DNA of 11,019 nucleotides from Rhodobiaceae bacterium (GTDB lineage Bacteria > Pseudomonadota > Alphaproteobacteria > Parvibaculales > Parvibaculaceae): the NCBI GenBank assembly GCA_027352645.1, contig DAIEIL010000205.1:1-11019 (forward strand), in the 5' to 3' direction. Shown piece by piece: positions 1 through 6,203 of this stretch (position 1 is the first letter of the stretch; each line of letters opens with the position of its first letter). The position numbers were made by a program, and so were the translations under genes. Below the pieces are notes generated by a model. That model searched no databases. It was not told the DNA's origin and saw only the letters and a program-made list of their open reading frames with translations.

Positions 1-1
1 T

Positions 2-310
2 CTGCTCAACCTCCTGTCCAATGCGATCAAATTCACGCCCGCGGGCGGCACCATCACCATGCGCGGCGGCGCAGACGACAATTTCGTCGCTCTCGCCGTC
101 GAGGACAGCGGCATCGGCATTCCCGCCCATGCCCTGCCCAAGATCGGCCGCCCCTTCGAGCAGGTCGAAAGCCAGCATTCGAAGAAGCACAAGGGCACGG
201 GCCTCGGCCTCGCACTCTCGCGCTCCCTCGTCGAGCTTCATGGCGGCACCTTGCTGATCGACAGCACAGAAGGCGTCGGCACTCGCGTGACCTTCACGCT
301 GCCGCTCTGA
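2..310 (+). CDS. Sensor histidine kinase, C-terminal ATPase domain (5' end outside window)
   Basis: Only the catalytic ATP-binding (HATPase_c) domain of a two-component sensor kinase is present; the sensor part, the phospho-accepting histidine and the start lie beyond the left edge. The frame opens at base 2 with the N box (LLNLLSNAIKFTP). It continues with the G1 box (VEDSGIGIP), an F box (RPFEQ) and the G2 box (GTGLGLALS), then ends in a usual beta strand (TRVTFTLPL) and TGA. The order and spacing of these boxes are canonical, so the domain should bind ATP. The stretch around KHKGTGLGLALSRSLVELHGG-type residues resembles DivJ/PleC-class kinases of alphaproteobacteria, though the class cannot be fixed without the sensor half. 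It converges on the phosphoribosyltransferase gene with only 2 nt between the two stop codons, and no terminator fits in that gap. Confidence 0.93.
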   Translation: MLNLLSNAIKFTPAGGTITMRGGADDNFVALAVEDSGIGIPAHALPKIGRPFEQVESQHSKKHKGTGLGLALSRSLVELHGGTLLIDSTEGVGTRVTFTLPL

Positions 311-312
311 GC

Positions 313-924
313 TCAGGCGAGGGTTTCAGGCTTCGGCGTCGCGACGCCGTTCTTCACGTCGAACTGCGGAATATGGCCGAGGCCCTGCACTAGGCCCGCA
401 TCGGCGCCTAACTGCGCCTTCCAGTCGTGCCCCTCGGTGAGGATGACGCCGATCCCGATAATCTCTGCGCCAGCGTCGCGTGCCAACGCCACGCTGGCCG
501 CGAGGCTCGATCCCGTCGCCACCACATCGTCAACGACAACAACGCGCCTGCCCTTGATCAGCGGAATAGCCGCGCGGTCGAGCAACAGGCGCTGCGAGCC
601 CGACGATGTGACCGACACGACCTCGCGCAGCATCGCATCCTTCAGGTGAATCTTGGGCGACTTCTGAAGGATCACGTATTGGTCGAGCCCCAGCGCGCGA
701 GAGACCTCAATCGCTACCGGAATGCCGAGTGTCGCCGTGCCGACGATGATGTCGGGCTTGAGGTCGCGGATCTTCTCCGCCAACGCCCTGCCGATGCGTT
801 CGCCGAAACGCACTCCCATGTCGATGACCATGAGGAGCGAAATGGCGAATGTATCGTTGATGGGAACCAGCGGAAGCCGGACAGGCTCTCCGGCGATATC
901 GACAGTGTAATGGTCGGGGGTCAC
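313..924 (-). CDS. Purine-type phosphoribosyltransferase (adenine/xanthine PRT-like)
   Basis: A 203-residue type I phosphoribosyltransferase that should transfer a phosphoribosyl group from PRPP to a base in the cytoplasm. The diagnostic PRPP loop is intact at residues 128-140 (VVVVDDVVATGSS), with the paired acidic residues followed by ATGSS. Upstream, KPDIIVGTATLGIPVA (56-71) is the first PRPP-contacting loop region, and the segment near 86-100 (LQKSPKIHLKD) is the variable hood. Layout and length are near those of adenine and xanthine phosphoribosyltransferases (about 170-200 residues), but the base specificity cannot be read from sequence. It could also be a regulatory homologue. The start is GTG at 924, preceded by a GAGG sequence about 8 nt upstream; I see no better in-frame ATG. 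An intrinsic terminator separates it from the ligase gene upstream, so it is probably its own transcription unit. Confidence 0.85.
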   Translation of the reverse strand: MTPDHYTVDIAGEPVRLPLVPINDTFAISLLMVIDMGVRFGERIGRALAEKIRDLKPDIIVGTATLGIPVAIEVSRALGLDQYVILQKSPKIHLKDAMLREVVSVTSSGSQRLLLDRAAIPLIKGRRVVVVDDVVATGSSLAASVALARDAGAEIIGIGVILTEGHDWKAQLGADAGLVQGLGHIPQFDVKNGVATPKPETLA

Positions 925-1021
925 TTGCAGCCTCGCAGGGAAAGTTTTCCCGATGCGACTGCATGCAATATGCCAGAGGAAGAGCCGCCCGTTTGCACGG
1001 GTTTTCCAAAGCTCAACCGGT

Positions 1022-1061
1022 CAAAACAAAACCGGCTGCCCTTGATTTAGGCAGCCGGTTT
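1022..1061 (-). terminator. Intrinsic terminator after the glutamine-synthetase-like gene
   Basis: A perfect 12-bp stem (1029-1040 pairing with 1050-1061, arm AAACCGGCTGCC) encloses a 9-nt loop. Read on the minus strand, the stem is followed by TTTTGTTTTG, the U-rich tail expected of a Rho-independent terminator. On the plus strand the following bases are not T-rich, so it acts on minus-strand transcripts. It begins 18 nt beyond the TAG of the ligase gene and ends the puuB-puuA-like unit before the phosphoribosyltransferase gene. Confidence 0.85.
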
Positions 1062-1079
1062 CGATCGACGAAAGAAAAC

Positions 1080-2468
1080 CTAAAGGTACCAGTCGTATTC
1101 CAGCGGCGAAATCGCGCGCTGGAACTTGTCGAATTCGAGCATCTTCGTTTCCGCATAGACGTCGACATACTGGTCGCCGAAATATTCGCGGATGATGGTC
1201 GAGTTGCGCAGGCGCTTCAACGCGCTCGGCAGGTAGAAGGGAATGGTCTCGTCCATGCTGTCGCAGGCATTGCCCTCGGCGGGATCGCCGGGATCGATCT
1301 CATTGACGATGCCGTAATGGATGCCGGCAAGGATCGAGGCGAGAACCAGATAGGGATTGGCGTCGGCGCCTGAGACGCGATGCTCAACGCGCATGGCTGA
1401 ATGCGAGCCTGCCGGAACGCGGAAGGCTACAGAGCGGTTGTTGTAGCCCCAGGCGCGATTGACCGGCACGAACAGGTTCGGCTCGAAACGGCGATAGGAA
1501 TTGAGGTTCGGCGCAAAGAAAGGCATCGCCTCGCCCAGCGTCGCCTGCAGTCCGCCGATCGCATGGCGCAGCTTGACGCTGCCCTCGTCGGTGCCGTTGT
1601 CGAAGATGTTGTTGCCCTTCTCGTCGAGAAGCGAGCAATGGACGTGAAGCCCGTTGCCGGCCTGGCCCATGAAGGGTTTCGCCATGAAGCTCGCGATGAA
1701 ATTATGCTTGCGGGCGATGGCGCCGATGAGATGGCGCAACATGATCGCGTGGTCGCCCGCGCGAACGGCGTCATGCTCGTGGTTGAGATTGATCTCGTAT
1801 TGGCCGGGCGCAAACTCGGCCGTTGCGCCCGATGCCGGAACGCCCTGCTCCGCTGCGGCCTCATCGATATCCTTAAGCAGGCCCATGAAGCCGTCGAGCT
1901 CGGTAATGCCGTAAACCTCGTTTGCGGTTTCGCGCTGACCCGTCGCCGGATTGATCGGCGCCTGCGGAAGGCCCTTTCGATCACGTTCGCGGTCAAGCAC
2001 GTAGAACTCAAATTCGCAGGCCGTTACCGCATGAAGGCCGATCTCCGCGAGCTTCGCCACGACATTGGACAGCACGACGCGCGGTTCGAGATTGAGCGGC
2101 TTCCCGTCATGGTCCTCCATCGTCATGAGGACCTGCGCCTGCTTCATGGAAGCCCAGGGAACAGGCACGATGGAACCGGAGATCGGATAGGCTTGACCGT
2201 CCGGATCGCCGTCCGAAAATCCCATGCCGAGAATGTCTTCGTTGACGCCCGTAACATCGAAGAAATAGAGCGACTTCGGCATGTGAACGCCGGAGGTGAA
2301 CACCTTCTCGGATTCTTCGATCGGGAAGCGCTTGCCGCGCACTGTTCCGCACATATCGACGAAAACGGCATCGAGATAGTCAATGTCACCCCGCTCGGCG
2401 AGGAAGGCCTTGAACTCGGCTAAAGTCGCACGCCCGTCGCTACGCGGTTTCTCGCGGTCACTCATCAT
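1080..2468 (-). CDS. puuA-like: Glutamine-synthetase-family ligase, gamma-glutamylpolyamine synthetase-like (PuuA-like)
   Basis: A 462-residue cytoplasmic ligase of the glutamine synthetase type I fold, which joins glutamate to an amine using ATP. Catalytic landmarks are present in order: CEFEFYV (151-157) with metal-binding glutamates, AEFAPGQYEINL (217-228), NGLHVHCSL (272-280) for metal and glutamate, NSYRRFEP (323-330), NRSVAFRVP (344-352) with the phosphate-contacting arginine, and RVEHRVSGADANPYL (360-374). The C-terminal region lacks the NLYDLP-type loop carrying the adenylylated tyrosine of housekeeping GlnA, which argues for an amine ligase rather than ammonia-assimilating GlnA. The gene lies 11 nt after the PuuB-like oxidase gene, the usual PuuA/PuuB pairing of the gamma-glutamylated putrescine pathway. 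The true amine could be putrescine, another polyamine, or a monoamine. Two ATGs stand in tandem (2468 and 2465); an AGG just upstream suits the second slightly better, so the product may begin at MSDREK. Confidence 0.88.
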   Translation of the reverse strand: MMSDREKPRSDGRATLAEFKAFLAERGDIDYLDAVFVDMCGTVRGKRFPIEESEKVFTSGVHMPKSLYFFDVTGVNEDILGMGFSDGDPDGQAYPISGSIVPVPWASMKQAQVLMTMEDHDGKPLNLEPRVVLSNVVAKLAEIGLHAVTACEFEFYVLDRERDRKGLPQAPINPATGQRETANEVYGITELDGFMGLLKDIDEAAAEQGVPASGATAEFAPGQYEINLNHEHDAVRAGDHAIMLRHLIGAIARKHNFIASFMAKPFMGQAGNGLHVHCSLLDEKGNNIFDNGTDEGSVKLRHAIGGLQATLGEAMPFFAPNLNSYRRFEPNLFVPVNRAWGYNNRSVAFRVPAGSHSAMRVEHRVSGADANPYLVLASILAGIHYGIVNEIDPGDPAEGNACDSMDETIPFYLPSALKRLRNSTIIREYFGDQYVDVYAETKMLEFDKFQRAISPLEYDWYL

Positions 2469-2479
2469 CTACCTGGCTG

Positions 2480-3823
2480 TTATTTATCCTGAAGCCAATA
2501 GTAGCCGAGAGCGGCCCCAAGATACCAGCGCCGCAGCGATGGAAACGGCATACGCGGCGGAATCCCGCGGAAAGGCTCAGGAATTTCAGCGAGTGTTTTT
2601 CGACCGCCGATGAGATCGCTCAGTATTTTTCCGGTCCACGGCGCAGCCGAACCCCCATCGCCGTGATAGGCAAGACCGAAATAAACGCTCCGATCATCGG
2701 GCATTTGTCCGATCGCAGGCGTCATTCGCGCGGTCATACAAACAAACCCGCGCCAGTAATGCGTTGTCGGAACGCCCTTCCATGCGGTGAAAACTTCGCC
2801 CAGACGTCGCTCGAGGACGGTGCGCATGCGCACGCCGTCTTGCGGTTTGCCCGTCATGTCGCCCCGCGCGCCAAAGAGAAAGCGACGGTCGGGCAGAAGC
2901 CGATAATAGAAGAGAAGATTGCGGGTGTTGCTGCATGGACGTTCCGTCTTCCATCCTTGCGCCGCAAGCTCATCATCCGTTAACGGACGAGTTACGATGA
3001 TATTGGAAAGAACCGGCATGAGACGGTCGGCCAGCACGCGGTTCACCGGATCGCGGGTGAAGCCATTGGTCGCGACGATAACGCGGCGCGCGCGCAAGGT
3101 ACCGGCTTTCGTCACAAGACGATGCTCATTGCCCACCTTCTCCCAGCGCTCGACATGGGAACGGCCATGCAGCTTCGCGCCGTGCCGCGCTGCCGCCTCC
3201 GCAAGGCCGCGCGCAAATCGCAGGGGATGAAGGCCAAAGGCAATCTTGTTCAGCAGCGCGCCGAACTGCTCGGTTGAATCATAGGAGGTCTCGGCGACCT
3301 CCTCCCGCGTGAGTAGCGCCACCGGAACACCGAACTTGCCCCCGAGAAGATCGCGCTCCTCCTCCAGCGCCGCAAAGCGCGACGGCGAATGGGCGACATG
3401 CAGCGTGCCGTCGCCTTGCGGACGAATGTCGATGTTTTCGTCACGCGCGAGCGAGCGAACGAGTTCGACCGCATCGACCTGCGAGGAAATGAAGTGCCGC
3501 GCCTCCGCCTCGCCATAGCGGCGAATGAGGCCCGACAGAGAAAGGCTGCTCGGTGGAAGCGCGCAAAAGCCGCCATTGCGACCCGACGCGCCCCAGCCCA
3601 GCGGGCCCGACTCGACGAGCCGCACATCGGCATGATGATCGCGGGCCAGGTGAAGCGCCGCTGAAAGGCCCGTATAGCCGCCGCCGATGATGGCGACGTC
3701 GCATTGCGTGTCACCGCCAAGCGGACCGAGATCGACGCCAGCGGCTAGTGGCGGCGCGTCCTCCTCCCAGAAACTTCCGGCAGGCGCGGACGCGTCGTAA
3801 AGACTTTGATGATACCAGGTCAT
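2480..3823 (-). CDS. puuB-like: FAD-dependent amine oxidase, gamma-glutamylputrescine oxidase-like (PuuB-like)
   Basis: A 447-residue flavoprotein of the DAO family (D-amino-acid, glycine and sarcosine oxidase relatives). The dinucleotide-binding fold starts at VAIIGGGYTGLSAALHLA (about 43-60). The family signature GWGASGRNGGF follows at 76-86. The C-terminal half has the substrate and FAD segment HYWRGFVCMTARMTPAIG and a late GDGGSAAPWTGKIL region. The N-terminal YHQSLYDAS is like the start of gamma-glutamylputrescine oxidases. In that pathway the enzyme oxidises the gamma-glutamylated amine to an aldehyde with release of ammonia and hydrogen peroxide. The neighbouring ligase supports this role. 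No PuuC-like aldehyde dehydrogenase or PuuD-like gamma-glutamyl hydrolase is in the window. ATG 3823 has no good Shine-Dalgarno sequence; instead a 9-bp inverted-repeat arm abuts it (see 3824-3874). Confidence 0.86.
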   Translation of the reverse strand: MTWYHQSLYDASAPAGSFWEEDAPPLAAGVDLGPLGGDTQCDVAIIGGGYTGLSAALHLARDHHADVRLVESGPLGWGASGRNGGFCALPPSSLSLSGLIRRYGEAEARHFISSQVDAVELVRSLARDENIDIRPQGDGTLHVAHSPSRFAALEEERDLLGGKFGVPVALLTREEVAETSYDSTEQFGALLNKIAFGLHPLRFARGLAEAAARHGAKLHGRSHVERWEKVGNEHRLVTKAGTLRARRVIVATNGFTRDPVNRVLADRLMPVLSNIIVTRPLTDDELAAQGWKTERPCSNTRNLLFYYRLLPDRRFLFGARGDMTGKPQDGVRMRTVLERRLGEVFTAWKGVPTTHYWRGFVCMTARMTPAIGQMPDDRSVYFGLAYHGDGGSAAPWTGKILSDLIGGRKTLAEIPEPFRGIPPRMPFPSLRRWYLGAALGYYWLQDK

Positions 3824-3874
3824 TTTGCGTGAGTTGCCATCGACTCGGAGTAAGCCGGGATCATATCACGCAAA
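3824..3874 (-). promoter_or_regulatory. Inverted repeat and candidate extended -10 promoter before the puuB-like gene
   Basis: TTTGCGTGA at 3824-3832 is perfectly repeated in inverse as TCACGCAAA at 3866-3874, with 33 nt between. The arm centres are 42 bp apart, close to four helical turns. On the minus strand the far arm overlaps TGATATGAT, an extended -10-like sequence (TATGAT at 3865-3860), and the near arm ends directly at the ATG. No -35 box is evident. A transcript starting about 7 nt after TATGAT would have a leader of roughly 30 nt. The repeat could be a two-site operator flanking the promoter or, in RNA that includes both arms, a hairpin covering the ribosome site. The repeat itself is certain; promoter and operator roles are inferred. 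Confidence 0.4.
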
Positions 3875-3880
3875 GACGCG

Positions 3881-4465
3881 TCAGGGCGGGCCTTCCGGGC
3901 CGTCCGGCGGGGGGCCATCGGGCGGGGGACCATCCGGGCCGCGACCGCCGGGACCTCCCGGTCCGAAGCGGCGTTCAGCACGCCTGCGCATCGTTTCCGC
4001 GACGCGCGCGCGTTGCTCAGACGTCAGCCTGGAAAAGCCTTGCACCATCGCATCTCGCGCCGCCTGACTAAGTTCAGCCTGCGCGAGATCGACCTTCGCG
4101 AAAGCTGCAGCGACCTTGGCTGGATCGTAGGTGGGCGCGCCCACGGCATCGGCGAGTTCCCTGCGTGCCGTCTCGATTGCGATGATATGCGGTTTGATGA
4201 GCGGGAATTGCTCGACCATGATCTTTCGGATGGCCGCGCGGTCGCCCGGCGGCAGGCCATCTGCACCCTTGTGCAGCATCTTGAAAAATGGCGCAGGCGC
4301 ATGCCCCGGTTCGGCACCGGGCGGAGGCGGAGGCCCGAAGATGAGCGCCGTCGCAATCGTACCGACAAGGAAGAGATTGACGACGAGCGAAACGAGCAAC
4401 GCCGGACCCACCCAGCGACGCGCCGCAAGCGGCGCCTGAGCCTCTTTCACGGGCAGCTCACTCAT
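3881..4465 (-). CDS. Membrane-anchored periplasmic LTxxQ/heavy-metal-sensor-type protein
   Basis: A 194-residue protein with a short cytoplasmic N-terminus (1-19) and one transmembrane segment at about 20-43 (VGPALLVSLVVNLFLVGTIA region). A helical periplasmic domain spans about 60-165, and a low-complexity tail from about 168 is built of GPGGPGG and DGPPP units. The helical domain contains the LTSEQ motif (147-151) of the CpxP/Spy/CnrX-like families, called Metal_resist or periplasmic heavy metal sensor. Histidines at 55, 65 and 93 are candidate metal ligands, but I cannot match them one to one to the CnrX ligands. In CnrYXH-type systems such a protein reports periplasmic metal to an anti-sigma factor. 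Here its start codon overlaps the stop of the anti-sigma gene (ATGA, 4462-4465), so the two are translationally coupled. It may instead be a periplasmic chaperone-like stress protein. Confidence 0.75.
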   Translation of the reverse strand: MSELPVKEAQAPLAARRWVGPALLVSLVVNLFLVGTIATALIFGPPPPPGAEPGHAPAPFFKMLHKGADGLPPGDRAAIRKIMVEQFPLIKPHIIAIETARRELADAVGAPTYDPAKVAAAFAKVDLAQAELSQAARDAMVQGFSRLTSEQRARVAETMRRRAERRFGPGGPGGRGPDGPPPDGPPPDGPEGPP

Positions 4466-5001
4466 TTCTTCCAGTCCTCGGGATACTCATTTTCGGCCAG
4501 AGCGAAGGAGACGAGCTGCTCGCCAGCCGTACCCGCTGAAGCGGACGCAGACACCACACCGGAGGTGAGGCCCAGCGAGTTGAGACCTTCTGCCGTGACG
4601 TTCGACGGCAAGGCGGCACCAAAGCCGATGCCGAGCATGATGGAGGCCGCAAGTGCGCCCGCCGGGAAAGCCGGTGAGCCATAGGGCCAGACGATGCGCG
4701 CGATGGATGACCACAGGCCGGCACGACGCCTTTCCCCGGAAACAATCTGTCCCGTCGCGGCGCGCGGACGGGCAGCCATGATGCGCGACAGAAGCTCCGC
4801 CGACGGCGCGTCCGCTGAGGGCGCCATTGCGAGCAGCCGGTCGAGCTTGCCCGCCTCTTCGACAAGGGCACGCGCCTCCGCGGAGCCCGCCAGCAGCGCC
4901 TGGGCAGCCTGCCGTTCGCCCGCGGGCCACAGATCCGGCGAGGCACCATAGGCCCCGGCGATCTCCGCCAAACGCTCCAATGTCATCTCGTGTTTCGCCA
5001 T
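4462..5001 (-). CDS. Probable anti-sigma factor, single-pass membrane protein
   Basis: A 179-residue protein directly after the ECF sigma gene. The N-terminal cytoplasmic part (about 1-110) has a helical segment LERLAEIAGAYG-SPDLWPAGER (7-30), followed by an alanine- and glutamate-rich helix ending in LDRLLAMAP. This pattern is common in alphaproteobacterial anti-sigma proteins. A transmembrane helix lies at about 113-131, leaving a periplasmic tail of some 48 residues. It contains no cysteine, so it is not a zinc-binding (ZAS) anti-sigma factor. I place the start at ATG 5001, preceded by GGTGAGG and 16 nt past the sigma stop. The open frame extends further upstream, but that would overlap the conserved sigma C-terminus. 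The assignment rests on position and topology; no catalytic motif exists to confirm it. Confidence 0.72.
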   Translation of the reverse strand: MAKHEMTLERLAEIAGAYGASPDLWPAGERQAAQALLAGSAEARALVEEAGKLDRLLAMAPSADAPSAELLSRIMAARPRAATGQIVSGERRRAGLWSSIARIVWPYGSPAFPAGALAASIMLGIGFGAALPSNVTAEGLNSLGLTSGVVSASASAGTAGEQLVSFALAENEYPEDWKK

Positions 5002-5017
5002 TACCTCACCCCGGCCC

Positions 5018-5593
5018 TTATCGGCCTTGTTCCCCGGTTTTACGTAGCCACTCATCCCGTTCCGTCGCAAGAGCAACACGAAGTTGTCTCCGCGCCCGCC
5101 CCAGTAGAGATTCAACCGCTTCGACACTCACATTGAGAATTTCCGCCGCCTCGATGTTCGACAGTCCCTGATAATGTGTCAGCGTCACCGCAGCCCTCTG
5201 CCGCGCCGGCAGAGCCTGGAGCGCCAGATCGACCCGCTGGGCGAGATCCTGCCGCACAAGTTCCTCCTCCGGTGTCGGATCTTCGCTCTGCGGTTCGGGA
5301 ATGGAGTCGATGTCATCGGTGGTATGACGGCGCAGACGGTCGAGGCAGAGATTGGTCGCAACGCGGTGCAGCCATGTGCTGAATTGCGCCCTGCCCGGCT
5401 CCCAGCGCGCGGCATGAGTCCAGACCCTGAGAAATACTTCCTGAGCGACTTCCTCGGCATCGGCATGACTGCCGAGCATGCGGCGCGCGAGAGCAAGCAT
5501 GCGCGTAAGATGCCGGTCGACGAGCAGCCGGCAAGCCGCCTCGTCCCCCAGCGCGACACGCGCTACCAGTTCGTCGTCTGACGCGTCGTTCAA
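5018..5593 (-). CDS. ECF (extracytoplasmic function) RNA polymerase sigma factor
   Basis: A 191-residue group 4 sigma factor with regions 2 and 4 only. Region 2 covers about 22-90 and includes DAEEVAQEVFLRVW (45-58), the core-binding and -10-recognition segment, and FSTWLHRVATNLCLDRLRR (71-89). An acidic linker (about 91-118, DSIPEPQSEDPTPEEE) leads to region 4 at about 125-172, where LPARQRAAVTL and the helix-turn-helix LSNIEAAEILNVSVEAVES should read the -35 element. The start is TTG at 5593, with AAGGGG about 9 nt upstream; an in-frame stop at 5612-5614 leaves no ATG alternative. It is followed 16 nt later by the probable anti-sigma gene and preceded 58 nt upstream by the EF-hand gene. ECF genes often control their own operon, but I found no convincing cognate promoter motif here. 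Confidence 0.92.
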   Translation of the reverse strand: MNDASDDELVARVALGDEAACRLLVDRHLTRMLALARRMLGSHADAEEVAQEVFLRVWTHAARWEPGRAQFSTWLHRVATNLCLDRLRRHTTDDIDSIPEPQSEDPTPEEELVRQDLAQRVDLALQALPARQRAAVTLTHYQGLSNIEAAEILNVSVEAVESLLGRARRQLRVALATERDEWLRKTGEQGR

Positions 5594-5651
5594 GCGACCG
5601 CGCCCCTTTCGTCAAATCAGACCGCTAGGGATGATTGCGGACAAGCCGATC

Positions 5652-6014
5652 CTACTCGGCTTTGGGCGCAGTCGCACCGGGTTTGGCCGCTCCGTCCATC
5701 TGGCGCCGCGCCTTCATGCGCTCCTGCCGCATGGCGATTGCCGCATCGTATTCGGCCTTGGTCACCTTGCCGTCGCCATTGGCGTCGAGGCGCTTGAACC
5801 GGATCTCGGCACGCTCGGCCGCCCGCTTCTGGACTTCGGCGACGAATTCAGCCTGGGAGATGGCGCCATCGCCATTGGCGTCCGCTGCCTTGAAACGAGC
5901 GTCCCGGGCGGCATTGAGCCCCGCACTGCTTTCGGCCTGAACCGCGAAAGGCAACATGACGCCCAATGCGATGGCGGCAACGCCGACAATCAATTCTGCT
6001 CTAAAACGGACCAA
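5652..6014 (-). CDS. Secreted EF-hand calcium-binding protein
   Basis: A small exported protein of 120 residues if it starts at TTG 6014. The signal peptide runs to VQA (27), after a basic start and the core IVGVAAIALGVMLPFAV. Two canonical 12-residue EF-hand loops follow at 45-56 (DANGDGAISQAE) and 77-88 (DANGDGKVTKAE). They are 32 residues apart, as in a paired EF hand, and both keep acidic or polar ligands at positions 1, 3, 5 and 12. The tail is Lys/Ala/Pro-rich. The frame also has an ATG at 6071, but that has no Shine-Dalgarno and would add 19 residues before the signal peptide. GGGAGG lies 6 nt before TTG 6014, so I prefer TTG. It precedes the ECF sigma gene by 58 nt on the same strand and may report calcium or another divalent ion in the periplasm. 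No enzyme domain is present. Confidence 0.8.
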   Translation of the reverse strand: MVRFRAELIVGVAAIALGVMLPFAVQAESSAGLNAARDARFKAADANGDGAISQAEFVAEVQKRAAERAEIRFKRLDANGDGKVTKAEYDAAIAMRQERMKARRQMDGAAKPGATAPKAE

Positions 6015-6015
6015 T

Positions 6016-6069
6016 TCAACCCTCCCAGAAAAAGGACGGTCGGGAGGGTTGATGCGCCCACTCCCGACC
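6016..6069 (-). promoter_or_regulatory. Leader with two mutually exclusive hairpins before the EF-hand gene
   Basis: Read on the minus strand, segment 1 (6069-6061, GGTCGGGAG) pairs perfectly with CTCCCGACC (6046-6038), giving a 9-bp GC-rich stem with a 14-nt loop. TTTTTCT follows 3-4 nt later, a terminator-like arrangement. The same central bases also belong to TCAACCCTCCC (6052-6042), which pairs over 11 bp with GGGAGGGTTGA (6026-6016). The latter contains the GGGAGG Shine-Dalgarno of the TTG 6014 start. The two structures cannot form together. The first could end transcription from the GcvT unit upstream or act as an attenuator, and the second would hide the ribosome site. The base pairing is certain; the regulatory role is inferred. 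Confidence 0.5.
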
Positions 6070-6203
6070 AAGAGTAACGGGTTAACTTCCGGTCCGAAGG
6101 GGGAAGGTAGACCGGTGGGAACGTCGTCCTGTCACTCACATTGCTAAACGCCAGGCAAAACGAATTCCGTCGCCCAAAAGTGTCCCGAAAGAGAACATAA
6201 GAA

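Noticed and set aside
988..1001. Small hairpin CCCGT/ACGGG followed by GTTTTCC on the plus strand
   Set aside because: Only 5 bp of stem and no plus-strand gene before it that would need a terminator.
1401..2423. Plus-strand open frame of 340 codons opposite the ligase gene
   Set aside because: Antisense to all the conserved glutamine-synthetase motifs and without domain-like sequence of its own.
3875..3882. 8-bp palindrome GACGCGTC at the end of the LTxxQ gene
   Set aside because: Short palindromes of this kind are expected by chance in GC-rich DNA and no second copy with meaningful placement was seen.
5002..5127. Upstream extension of the anti-sigma open frame into the sigma gene
   Set aside because: It would overlap the sigma factor's region 4 end; ATG 5001 has its own ribosome site just after the sigma stop.
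6130..6185. GGAAT...CGTT sequence resembling an EcfG-type promoter on the minus strand
   Set aside because: The spacing is about 13 nt rather than the usual 16-17 and the -35 match is imperfect.
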